A stretch of 64,000 nt of DNA from Bacillota bacterium (GTDB lineage: Bacteria > Bacillota > Clostridia > Lachnospirales > Lachnospiraceae), in assembly GCA_023389295.1 (NCBI GenBank), contig JAEWEO010000228.1, forward strand, positions 31,544-95,543. Direction: 5' to 3'. Position 1 is the stretch's first letter; each line of letters starts with the position of its first letter. Below the pieces are notes generated by a model, which had not been told where the DNA came from, made no database searches, and saw nothing but the letters and a program-made list of their open reading frames with translations. This document shows, one piece after another, positions 36,722 to 45,098 of this stretch. The translations under genes were made by a program, and so were the position numbers.

Positions 36722-37462
36722 CTAATATTCTATCTCCTGTAGAAATAGGCCTTGGGCGCTAGCTGGGGCTGTTCCTGTTATAGTAGAGCTAGGCTTTAGT
36801 ATATCATCTATTTCTTCTATGCTACGCTTTGAAAGACCGATGTCAAGCAGGGTGCTGACAATCATTCTTGCCATATTATGAAGAAAATCATTGGCTTTGA
36901 CGGTAATCTGTATTTCTTTGCTATCCTTATAAATATCAATCAAATAGATTTCTTTCTCTGTTGACTTACTCTTTTTAACGGAAGAAAAATCCTTAAAATC
37001 ATGTACTCCAATTAATCTTCTCGCTGCAGACTTCATTCGTTCAATATCGGGTGTATCAAAACAATAGTAAGTATATTTGCGGTCAAATACACTTGGAACA
37101 TCCCCGATTGCTATGCGGTAAATATAGGTTTTGCTCTTTGCATTGAGTGAGGAATGAAAGCGTTCGGGCATTTCCTCCACCTGAGTTATAGCAATATCCA
37201 TTGGTAAGTACCGGTTTAGATAGTTTTTTATTTCATATAGCTTCATCTTTGTCTCTGTTTTAAAGTTAGCTATTTGAGCATAAGCATGTACTCCGGCTTC
37301 TGTTCGACATCCACAATTAAGCTCTACGTTTTCCATTGTCATCTTTTTAATTACTTCCAGTAATTTATATTCAATGGTATTATCCGTCTCCCCTTTGCCT
37401 AGTCTTTGCCACCCGTTGTAACGACTTCCATCGTATTCAATAGTTAATTTAATATTACGCAT
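36722..37462 (-). CDS. TruA-like pseudouridine synthase with Asp to Glu at the catalytic site
   Basis: A 246-residue paralog of the TruA at 19900-20637, sharing IEYDGSRYNGWQRLG at the start and IGVHDFKDFSSVKKS and NDFLHNMARMIVSTLLDIGL later on. The catalytic motif reads CGCRTEAGVHAYAQ: the universally conserved Asp is Glu 55, codon GAA. Asp is essential in all characterised pseudouridine synthases, so this copy may be inactive as a catalyst, act as an RNA-binding protein or chaperone, or use Glu. Everything else about the fold looks intact. The start follows AGAGGAG. The next gene upstream, MATE, is on the same strand, 63 bases away. Confidence 0.9.
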   Translation of the reverse strand: MRNIKLTIEYDGSRYNGWQRLGKGETDNTIEYKLLEVIKKMTMENVELNCGCRTEAGVHAYAQIANFKTETKMKLYEIKNYLNRYLPMDIAITQVEEMPERFHSSLNAKSKTYIYRIAIGDVPSVFDRKYTYYCFDTPDIERMKSAARRLIGVHDFKDFSSVKKSKSTEKEIYLIDIYKDSKEIQITVKANDFLHNMARMIVSTLLDIGLSKRSIEEIDDILKPSSTITGTAPASAQGLFLQEIEY

Positions 37463-37525
37463 TGGCTCTCCTCTGATTAAAATAGTTTTTGTTATATCAC
37501 TTACAGGATTATTTTTTTATTGATT

Positions 37526-38893
37526 TTAAATATTTGGGTTGACAGGAATGAGTCGACGTTTGGATTCCCGTCTAAAATAAACAAAAAATAATATTGAGGT
37601 AATGGTCCAGGTCAAGGGATAGGAAAAAATAAGTGTTTTTAATTCGTGTCTAATTGGAACCATAGTAAAAATCCATAGTACTCTAAGACCACAAATACCA
37701 AACCCGGTTAGAAGCATGGGAACAAAGGAATTCCCCATACCTCTTAAAGATCCCGAATATATTTCAATTAGGACATAGGTACAGAAGGTTGGAACTAAAA
37801 ACCGTAAAATCTCCATTCCCTTTTCAATAACAGGAAGCTCCTTTGAAAATAAGATATAAACATAGGGCCCTGTGAAATATAATACGATGCTTAATCCAAT
37901 GGCCGTTGACATAGCCATGATAAGACATACTCTGACTGCTTTTTTTACCCTCTCATATTTGCCTGCTCCATAGTTTTGTCCGACCATTGTGGTTATTGAA
38001 ATACCAAAAGCATTCATCACCATCCAGAAGATACCGTCAATTTTACTATAGGCTGTCCAAGCGGCTATCGTATTGGTACCAAAGCTATTCATACTTGTCT
38101 GTATAATAACATTGGAGGAGGAGTACATTAAAGATTGCAGACCGGCAGGAAAACCAATGTGAATTATTCTTTCCAGCATTTCCTTATGGAAACGTATCTG
38201 CCTCCACTTTAACTGATAACTATCATTTGTTTTCATTAATGTAATGCATACCATGCCAGCACTAAATATCTGGGCCATCACAGTAGCAAGTGCAACGCCC
38301 ATAACCTCCATATGGAACACAACTACAAATAATAAATCAAGCACAATGTTAATAATGGTACTTCCAATTAAAAAATAAAGCGGTCTTCTAGAATCTCCAA
38401 TCGCACGTAGGATTCCGGAGCCAATGTTGTAAATTAGGTTTGCGATCGCCCCACAAAAATAGATTCTTATATAAGTAAGAGAATACGGCATAATCTCATC
38501 GGGGTTTCCCATCAGTCGTAGTGCAATCGGTGCTCCGATAATACCTACTACCATAATAATCACACCACTAACGATAGCCAAAGCGATGGCTGTATGTACC
38601 GCTTTGCTTACTTCCTTTTCATGTTTGGCACCATAGTATTGGGAGATAGTAACTGTAGCACCGGAGGATACACCAACAAAAAATCCCACAAAAAGATTAA
38701 TTAACGTACCTGTTGAACCACCTACCGCAGATAATGCTTCCTTTCCCACAAATCGTCCAACCACAATTGCATCTGCAGTATTATAAAGCTGCTGAAAAAA
38801 AGTTCCTAACAAGAGAGGGAAGAAAAATATAAGAACTTGCTTCCAAATAACTCCTTCTGTAATTCCATTGCTGCCTTCCCTATTCCATTTCAT
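37526..38893 (-). CDS. MATE-family multidrug exporter
   Basis: A 455-residue protein with twelve membrane helices in two related halves. The N-terminal half has PLLLGTFFQQLYNTADAIVVGRFVG-type text (landmark QQLYNTADAIVVGRF), typical of the DinF/NorM-like clostridial MATE group, and FVGVSSGATVTISQYYGA near residue 75. The second half has AWTAYSKIDGIFWMVMNAFG and MVGQNYGAGKYER. These proteins export cationic compounds in exchange for Na+ or H+. The substrate is not predictable. It may be cotranscribed with the TruA-like gene. Confidence 0.92.
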   Translation of the reverse strand: MKWNREGSNGITEGVIWKQVLIFFFPLLLGTFFQQLYNTADAIVVGRFVGKEALSAVGGSTGTLINLFVGFFVGVSSGATVTISQYYGAKHEKEVSKAVHTAIALAIVSGVIIMVVGIIGAPIALRLMGNPDEIMPYSLTYIRIYFCGAIANLIYNIGSGILRAIGDSRRPLYFLIGSTIINIVLDLLFVVVFHMEVMGVALATVMAQIFSAGMVCITLMKTNDSYQLKWRQIRFHKEMLERIIHIGFPAGLQSLMYSSSNVIIQTSMNSFGTNTIAAWTAYSKIDGIFWMVMNAFGISITTMVGQNYGAGKYERVKKAVRVCLIMAMSTAIGLSIVLYFTGPYVYILFSKELPVIEKGMEILRFLVPTFCTYVLIEIYSGSLRGMGNSFVPMLLTGFGICGLRVLWIFTMVPIRHELKTLIFSYPLTWTITSILFFVYFRRESKRRLIPVNPNI

Positions 38894-39091
38894 ATAACAT
38901 TTTACTCCAATCTATCGTCCCATAACTAATTTTTTGTCTTATTATGGCGGTTAGTCCATATTATTATAGCACCTGTAAAAAAATAAACAATAAATAATTT
39001 CTTGAATTAACTGCCAGATCATACTTCGATAAAATAGTACAGCTTAGGGAAAACTATCTTTGGTTAACATAAACAGAAAGGAAATGGTTAT

Positions 39092-39253
39092 ATGGATAAT
39101 AATAAGAACCGAATGAAGGATAGAGAAAAAAGTAATGCAACTCTTCGAAAAATGGACCCTAAAAATAATGCAGATGTAGGTATTAAAAACGGCCAAATCA
39201 TCGGAGTTCATGAAGGACAGCATGAGAAGAGCAGACGTAATAAGCCAAATTAA
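39092..39253 (+). CDS. 53-residue hydrophilic small protein
   Basis: The frame starts MDNNKNRMKDREKSNATLRK and ends in RRNKPN. AAAGGAAA lies about eight bases before the ATG, and a terminator at 39279-39325 follows the stop, so it is a well-signalled gene in the gap of 485 bases between MATE and murD. It is rich in Lys, Asn and Arg, has no hydrophobic segment, and contains one VGIKNGQIIGVHEG stretch that looks foldable. It looks like a small spore or nucleic-acid associated protein, but I cannot place it in a family. Confidence 0.6.
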   Translation: MDNNKNRMKDREKSNATLRKMDPKNNADVGIKNGQIIGVHEGQHEKSRRNKPN

Positions 39254-39278
39254 CTTCTGTATCTAGTTCCTCTGTAGG

Positions 39279-39325
39279 TAAGGACCATTTTCCTGTTTCA
39301 CACAAGAAAACGGTCCTCCTTATAA
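39279..39325 (+). terminator. Terminator after the 53-residue gene
   Basis: AGGACCATTTTC and GAAAACGGTCCT pair with one mismatch around a 13-base loop. Confidence 0.75.
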
Positions 39326-39377
39326 TTGATATATAACACGATACATAAAATATCTGCGAAGCTGATATTTTTGAATA

Positions 39378-40712
39378 TTATTTTTCTTCCAGTACGAAGT
39401 TCTTAAATACATTACCTCGTTCCTCGAAATTCTTAAAAAATCCATAGCTGGCTGCTGCCGGTGAAAAGAGGCAGGTCATCCCTTTCTTTGTTTCTGTCTT
39501 GGCAACCTTGACTGCTTCCTCCACATTGGTAACGATAAAAATATGTTTATCTTCATAGGAATGGTTTCCATTTATGATAAGATTTCGAATACGATAACCG
39601 GTATCGGGCATTAGGATTAAGTTGTTTATCTCGGAATCTAAAATAAAATCTACTAAGGGTTGATAATCAATTCCGCGGTCCATACCACCAAGAATCAACG
39701 TATCTATATTCTTAAGACTCATAACACCTTGAATCGTGGTTTCGCAAATGGTTGAAATAGAATCGTTATAGAACTTTACCCCGTTAATCTCAGCAACATA
39801 TTCCAAACGATGTGGCAGAGGCTTGAAAGTTTTCACCGCTTCATAAAATGTATTATTATCAATACCAAAATGTTTCGCTATACAAAAGGAAGCTCCTATA
39901 TTGTAGATATTATGATGTCCCTTTAATAAGATTTCGTCTTCGTCTATGTCAATCTGATCCTCGCCATAACAGATACGGCTCTCGTTGACATACATATCTG
40001 CATCCCCTAATCGATCCGTAATTGTAATTCCTTCTCCCAGGTATTCCTTTCCAGGATGGACAAATTCTTGATTATATACTAACACATCTCCAGGCTTTTG
40101 ATATTTAAAGATATTCTCTTTTGCCTTCGCATATTTTTCAAAGGTTCCATAATGATCCAGATGTTCCTGATAAATATTAAGATGCATAGCGATATGAGGT
40201 GAATTACTAACGTACTCCAGCTGATGGGAGGACATCTCATATACGATAATCGAATCCTTTTTAATCTTCTCCAATACATCAAATACGGGAATACCAATGT
40301 TACCGGCAAGAATTGCATCAAGACCTGCATTACTTAAGATATGAGTTAATAGGGTGGAGGTGGTACTCTTTCCTTTCGTTCCCGTAATACCGATGGTTTG
40401 TTCCCTGTAATACTCTAAGAAAATCTCCGTCTGTGAGGTGAGTTTTTTAAACTGTTTATCGTCCTTGCTATGAAAAACCACTCCGGGACTCTTAATAATC
40501 AACTCATATTCTGCTAATATTTCCTCATAAGAATCGCCCGTATGTAGAGTTACATGTTCCAGCTCCTCTTTTATCTCATTTTTATCATAAATCCCAACTT
40601 CCATGTCAGGAAAATGCTTCCTAAGAAAATGGTAGGTTGACTTTCCCTCTCTTCCATATCCCAGTAGTAGAATTTTCTTATTTTCTAACTTTGCACATAT
40701 TTGTGTGATCAT
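39378..40712 (-). CDS. murD: UDP-MurNAc-L-Ala-glutamate ligase (MurD family, probably the L-Glu type)
   Basis: A 444-residue Mur ligase. The N-terminal Rossmann domain begins KKILLLGYGREGKSTYHFL. The ATP loop is GITGTKGKSTTSTLLTHIL (about 107-125). The central domain has HLNIYQEHLDHYGTFEKYAKAK, which holds the Mg and ATP contacts, and a C-terminal domain begins near residue 300 with LPHRLEY. Ordinary MurD adds D-Glu to UDP-MurNAc-L-Ala. Here the gene follows murL by 11 bases; in the established MurD2-MurL system the ligase adds L-Glu and MurL then inverts it. I therefore predict L-Glu specificity, which I cannot verify from sequence. Confidence 0.9.
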   Translation of the reverse strand: MITQICAKLENKKILLLGYGREGKSTYHFLRKHFPDMEVGIYDKNEIKEELEHVTLHTGDSYEEILAEYELIIKSPGVVFHSKDDKQFKKLTSQTEIFLEYYREQTIGITGTKGKSTTSTLLTHILSNAGLDAILAGNIGIPVFDVLEKIKKDSIIVYEMSSHQLEYVSNSPHIAMHLNIYQEHLDHYGTFEKYAKAKENIFKYQKPGDVLVYNQEFVHPGKEYLGEGITITDRLGDADMYVNESRICYGEDQIDIDEDEILLKGHHNIYNIGASFCIAKHFGIDNNTFYEAVKTFKPLPHRLEYVAEINGVKFYNDSISTICETTIQGVMSLKNIDTLILGGMDRGIDYQPLVDFILDSEINNLILMPDTGYRIRNLIINGNHSYEDKHIFIVTNVEEAVKVAKTETKKGMTCLFSPAAASYGFFKNFEERGNVFKNFVLEEK

Positions 40713-40723
40713 AGTCTACCTCG

Positions 40724-42100
40724 TTAATTTAGCATGAGATTTTTTATTCGGTCTACAAATTCCAAAGGTATGGAATTCTCCTGGCTGTAAAAATTCATGT
40801 ATGGATTGATTGTTATGCTACCATAGGACTGGTACTTTGCACCTTGTGTATAGTATTGATATAGCTTGGGTAAGGGTTTCTTTTCCCCCTGTAAACGATC
40901 AATCACCATACATATAGCAGTATTGACTTCATCACAGGTTCCTACACATTCAAAGGGTTTCTCAGGAGCAGATCCGATTAGTTGATCAAAAATCGGAATC
41001 AAACTTTCATTATTTAGCATATCACTTCCAAAGACCTTTGCCAAGTGTTCTAACGAAAGAAAGGGTGACAGTATAATATAGACAAATAAGCATTTGGAGC
41101 AGTTACAGCACCACTTGTCCTCCTTGCTACCCACATTACAACTTCTAAAAACAGAATGATATTTCTCTTGCTTTGCAAAAAACTTGGCAATTTGAAATTC
41201 ACTAAAGGGTCTTAAAAGACTAAAATAATGTACTTTACTGTTAACATACTGTTTTTCGTATTCTATGAAATCCTGCTCAAACTTATAACTTTTGGAATAC
41301 TGATGATTTACTTCTGTCCCAACAACGGTGCTTTCATTGGCACTAGATTCATTTGACAATACTACATATTTCTTGTCAAAGAGAAAAGCACTCAGTACGG
41401 AGGAAAAAGCTACAATTGCAGAAAATGGGGTATGTCCATTTAAATAACCCTCTTTATTCATATCAAGCAGCTTCTTATCCAAACTACGGTTCGCTATTAA
41501 AATCTCATCCTCTTGATAACCAGCCGCTTTGGCACAGAGCATGGCGGTCAGCTTATAATTAATCATGTAGCAAAGATTATCTTCTTTTATATGGTTCAAA
41601 AGCTCTAAGGTCACATTAGAGTCCTTACCACCACCAACCGGTATAAGACAGCCGGACTTTTCATGATCAATCTTATGCGTATCATCAACCTTCTTCTTTG
41701 CCAATACCTCTATGTTCATAAAATCTTCCCTAGAGGTTTCAATTTTATTGGTATAGAAGAATTCACCCAGTCCAAGGAAATATTGCATTTTCCACCACTT
41801 GATCTGCTCTTCGTTAATATATCCAGCTTTAATCTGCACAAGAGGGGAACAAGCACATTTCCAGTAACTGATCAGTTCCACCAGACCTAAATTGAAAGCC
41901 AAATGATGAACGGTGGCTTCCTTCTCATAATTTATCTCCTTATGCTTCTTTTTAAATTCCCATTTTGGCGTAAAGCAAATAGATTCGCCCAAGCTAAAAT
42001 AATAGGTAATACTTAATTTATCTGTCAGATCCTTTATCTCATATTTTTCATAAGTAAAAACAGGATGCTTCTTTCTTAGCTCCAAAAATTTGTCTTGCAT
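40724..42100 (-). CDS. murL: MurL: UDP-MurNAc-L-Ala-L-Glu epimerase
   Basis: A 458-residue protein resembling MurL, which inverts the terminal L-Glu of UDP-MurNAc-L-Ala-L-Glu to D-Glu using ATP. Landmarks are a PP-loop-like CLIPVGGGKDSNVTLELL near residue 151, NESSANESTVVGTEVNHQYSKS-type text (landmark SNESSANEST), YFSLLRPFSEFQIAKFF, and a Cys-rich WCCNCSKCLFVYIILSPFL. The pairing with a MurD 11 bases downstream matches the known MurD2-MurL arrangement and supports the call. Start follows AGGAGG. No glutamate racemase gene is in the window. Identification is from remembered motifs plus context, not from alignment. Confidence 0.85.
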   Translation of the reverse strand: MQDKFLELRKKHPVFTYEKYEIKDLTDKLSITYYFSLGESICFTPKWEFKKKHKEINYEKEATVHHLAFNLGLVELISYWKCACSPLVQIKAGYINEEQIKWWKMQYFLGLGEFFYTNKIETSREDFMNIEVLAKKKVDDTHKIDHEKSGCLIPVGGGKDSNVTLELLNHIKEDNLCYMINYKLTAMLCAKAAGYQEDEILIANRSLDKKLLDMNKEGYLNGHTPFSAIVAFSSVLSAFLFDKKYVVLSNESSANESTVVGTEVNHQYSKSYKFEQDFIEYEKQYVNSKVHYFSLLRPFSEFQIAKFFAKQEKYHSVFRSCNVGSKEDKWCCNCSKCLFVYIILSPFLSLEHLAKVFGSDMLNNESLIPIFDQLIGSAPEKPFECVGTCDEVNTAICMVIDRLQGEKKPLPKLYQYYTQGAKYQSYGSITINPYMNFYSQENSIPLEFVDRIKNLMLN

Positions 42101-42190
42101 GGAAACCTCCTATTGTATTTTCATTGAATGCATTGCTTCATTTATTATATTCTTGATAATCAAAGATTTCAATGCTAATTTCATATTTAC

Positions 42191-42535
42191 TTAAGCTTTC
42201 TGTGCCAACTGAGCCGGCGGCAACTTAATCGTATTATAGACTGGTACCAGACAAACAAGGATATTAACCACATAAATCAGTAGTAGGAGTGCTAGGACAC
42301 TATACCAGGGATATATGATATAAATCTGTAGTGAAGGTATGGCCGCGAGTAACTTGATAGCGCTGCTTAAGATAAGTATTACGGGTAACACAGTATAGCT
42401 TGTAATTAATATAACCTCCAGAAGAAAAGCTGTCACTATGCTTTTTTTGGTTATTCCTAAGGTTAAAAACAATCCCTGCACAACGAAAAAAACGATTGAT
42501 TGTATTACAGGAAATTCTAAAATCCTTTGAACCAA
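42191..42535 (-). pseudogene. Remnant of an FtsX-type ABC permease (C-terminal part)
   Basis: A 114-codon frame on the minus strand ends in LVCLVPVYNTIKLPPAQLAQKA, with three hydrophobic segments before it. That is the usual end of an FtsX-type permease (last three helices, then the P-A-x-L-x-x tail). The rest of a protein normally several hundred residues long is missing: the frame breaks at about 42535, where plus-strand coding for another gene fragment begins. No ribosome binding site precedes it. Taken as a truncated pseudogene. Confidence 0.65.
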
Positions 42536-42669
42536 CCAAAAAGTATTCCGAGAAAGAGGTCAATCTCATTATTGCAAATTTTCACGATGATTTCTGTACG
42601 CTTCGCCGAGAACTTATTATGGCGGAATTGTTGGAACTTAATCAATCAGAATATTGGAGAAATAATTAA
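42520..42669 (+). pseudogene. Remnant of a DUF2087 regulator-like gene (C-terminal end)
   Basis: The plus-strand frame KYSEKEVNLIIANFHDDF, then CTLRRELIMAELLELN and EYWRNN-stop, matches the conserved end of DUF2087 proteins (Y-S-E-K-E-V-N ... L-R-R-x-L ... Y-W-R). A stop codon lies in frame at about 42517, and the N-terminal portion is absent. The fragment abuts the FtsX remnant on the other strand. Both lost their 5' parts at the same point, so a deletion or inversion joined them. Confidence 0.65.
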
Positions 42670-42820
42670 ATTTCAATTAAACTGCTTTCCTATCTATTAT
42701 TTTCATGTTATAATCCACTTGTTTATGGTAAAGCATTCCATTTTTTACTAAGAAAGCTCACCTAAATAAAAATAGCGTATCATCATATCGATATATGGTA
42801 TGGGAAGGAAGAGGGAAATC

Positions 42821-43762
42821 ATGTCTTTATGTGTAAAAAATCTATCTAAAAGTTACGGAGACAAATTAGTAGTTGATAACTTGAATTTTGAAATTACTCA
42901 GCCCGGCGTATATGCATTACTTGGAACAAATGGAGCCGGTAAGACAACATCCCTAAGAATCATTTTAGGCATGTTAGCAAAGAATAGCGGAGAAGTGTTA
43001 TGGAAAGGCAAACCACTTGATGCTGTTGCCACCAACGTCGGATACCTCGCTGAAGAACGTGGCTTATATCCGAAATACGCACTACTCGATCAGCTTTTGT
43101 ATTTTGCTAAACTTCGTAATGTACCAAAACATACTGCGATGGAACGAATTAAATATTGGTCAGATCGTCTCATGGTAAATGAATATGTGTTTCCACCAAA
43201 GACAAAGGCAAGAAAAGCCGTTAAGCCTATACGCGCAGATCAGCTTTCCAAAGGTAATCAGCAAAAAATTCAGCTGATGGCAACTTTAATTGCAGATCCT
43301 GAATTAATCATACTTGATGAACCCCTTAGCGGATTAGATCCGGTAAATACCGATCTTTTCAAATCTATTATTAAGGAAGAAATTGCGAAGAATAAATATC
43401 TAATTATGTCCAGCCATCAGATGCCTACCATTGAAGAATTCTGTTCGGATATTACCATATTAAACCGTGGTAAAACTGTACTACAAGGTAATTTAAATGA
43501 GATCAAAAAGAGCTATGGTCGTGTTAACTTATTTGTAAAAAGCGATGTAGACATTTCCTCCTACATAAGCTCTTTCGGATTAAAGATTGTTAACCGAACC
43601 CCCAGCGAATATCATCTAAAGGTTCATGGTGAGGAACAGGCAATGGAATTTTTAACTGCAATGATTACCGATAAGATATCTATCGTTAAGTTTGAATTAC
43701 GTGAACCGTCCTTACATGAAATATTTATTGAAAAGGTGGGAGATGGCAATGAAGAAAAGTAG
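42821..43762 (+). CDS. ABC exporter ATPase, NatA-like
   Basis: Start at ATG 42821 (MSLCVKNLSKSYG), five bases after GAGGG. The 313-residue protein has Walker A LLGTNGAGKTTSLRI, the signature QLSKGNQQKIQLMAT (the G of the usual LSGGQ is replaced, as in the NatA group), Walker B LIILDEPLSGLDP and the H-loop IMSSHQM. A C-terminal DUF4162-like tail follows residue about 225. It powers export by the two ABC-2 permeases downstream, which overlap and follow it. Sodium, drug or peptide export is possible. Confidence 0.92.
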   Translation: MSLCVKNLSKSYGDKLVVDNLNFEITQPGVYALLGTNGAGKTTSLRIILGMLAKNSGEVLWKGKPLDAVATNVGYLAEERGLYPKYALLDQLLYFAKLRNVPKHTAMERIKYWSDRLMVNEYVFPPKTKARKAVKPIRADQLSKGNQQKIQLMATLIADPELIILDEPLSGLDPVNTDLFKSIIKEEIAKNKYLIMSSHQMPTIEEFCSDITILNRGKTVLQGNLNEIKKSYGRVNLFVKSDVDISSYISSFGLKIVNRTPSEYHLKVHGEEQAMEFLTAMITDKISIVKFELREPSLHEIFIEKVGDGNEEK

Positions 43763-45080
43763 TATTACCGGCTGGCAGGATGTATTCTCTTTTACATTAA
43801 TCCAGACTTTAAAAAGCAAAGCTTTTATTATTTCCTATATTTTATTTCTTGCAATCGCTCTTATCTCAATGCCACTCATTAACATGATAACTAATGGTGA
43901 TGCAGAAGATGACAATAAGCCTAATCCGATACAAAAAGTTTATGTAAATAACGAGACTTCACTTTCCAAGCTTCAATTTTCAAAAATTACAGATAATGAG
44001 TACTTAAGTCATATCACCTTTGAGACGATGCAGGAGGACTATTCACAGATAACAAAGCGCATTGAGGAGACGGAAGAAGCCTCCGTTGTCGTAACCATCA
44101 AAGAAGACAACGGCATGTACACCTTAGCTTTTGCTAAATCAAGCGACGGTTCTATCTCCGACAGCAATCTTCAGGCCTTAGGCGAAGCTGTTGTCAAACA
44201 ATTTGATTCTTACCGTATCGAAACTCTTGGTATTACACCGGAGCAATTAGCTATGCTGCAGGCACCCGTTAGCTCAAATGTAACCTTAACGGATACGAAC
44301 GGCCAGCCAATTTTTAAGGTTGATACATCAATATCAAATTCTGAGTATTGGTTTATCTATGGTATCTGGTTTGTTGTATTAATGGTTAATACCATGGCAA
44401 GCTCCCAGGTCGCTTCCTCCATTGTAACTGAGAAATCTACCCGCGTCATAGAATATCTATTAACCTCCGTAAAGCCTCTTGCGGTTATGGCGGGTAAGAT
44501 ATTAGCAATGTTAGTGGCTGTATTGTTACAGATGGTCTCCATGGTGGTTGTCCTATTTATTTCAAATACAATTACTGCAAGCTTTTCTTCTGATACCGGG
44601 GAAAGTCTGTTAGCACAGTATCTACCAACAGATATTTTCCAGAGTTTAAACTTGATCAATATTATTCTGTGCTTCATTTTAGTGGTATTCGGCCTTATCT
44701 TCTATGCTACCTTAGCAGGTCTTTCCGGAGCAACGGTTAGTAGAATGGAAGAAATGGGTGAAGGATTAATGTTATTCACCTTTACAAACTTAATCGGAGC
44801 TTACATTGGTATGGGAGCGGCAGGTGTTCTCATGGGAAGTGGTGAGAATGCATTCACGACCTTCGCCTTCTTGTTCCCTCTATCTTCACCTTTTATTTTA
44901 CCGGGAGCAATATTAATAGGAAAAGCCAGCCTATGGATTATAGTACTTGCACTTCTTTTACAGATTTTATTCATCTTTTTATTGTTGAAATTTGTTGCTA
45001 AGGTTTATGAGATCCTCATACTGCACAACGGAAATACTATCAAAATAAAAGATTTGATTAAAATCTTCAAAACAGTATAA
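43749..45080 (+). CDS. ABC-2 type permease, NatB-like (first)
   Basis: Start at ATG 43749 (MKKSSITGWQD), six bases after GGGAG; it overlaps the ATPase gene by 14 bases. The 443-residue protein has an N-terminal membrane anchor (about 25-48), a large outside domain (about 50-205) and five to six helices toward the C-terminus, starting at WFIYGIWFVVLMVNTMASSQ. EKSTRVIEYLLTSVKPLAVMAGKIL is the conserved NatB/ABC-2 motif that couples to the ATPase. The next permease begins 18 bases downstream and is clearly related in sequence and plan, so the channel is probably a heterodimer. Confidence 0.9.
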   Translation: MKKSSITGWQDVFSFTLIQTLKSKAFIISYILFLAIALISMPLINMITNGDAEDDNKPNPIQKVYVNNETSLSKLQFSKITDNEYLSHITFETMQEDYSQITKRIEETEEASVVVTIKEDNGMYTLAFAKSSDGSISDSNLQALGEAVVKQFDSYRIETLGITPEQLAMLQAPVSSNVTLTDTNGQPIFKVDTSISNSEYWFIYGIWFVVLMVNTMASSQVASSIVTEKSTRVIEYLLTSVKPLAVMAGKILAMLVAVLLQMVSMVVVLFISNTITASFSSDTGESLLAQYLPTDIFQSLNLINIILCFILVVFGLIFYATLAGLSGATVSRMEEMGEGLMLFTFTNLIGAYIGMGAAGVLMGSGENAFTTFAFLFPLSSPFILPGAILIGKASLWIIVLALLLQILFIFLLLKFVAKVYEILILHNGNTIKIKDLIKIFKTV

Positions 45081-45098
45081 GGAGGAACGGAGGACACT

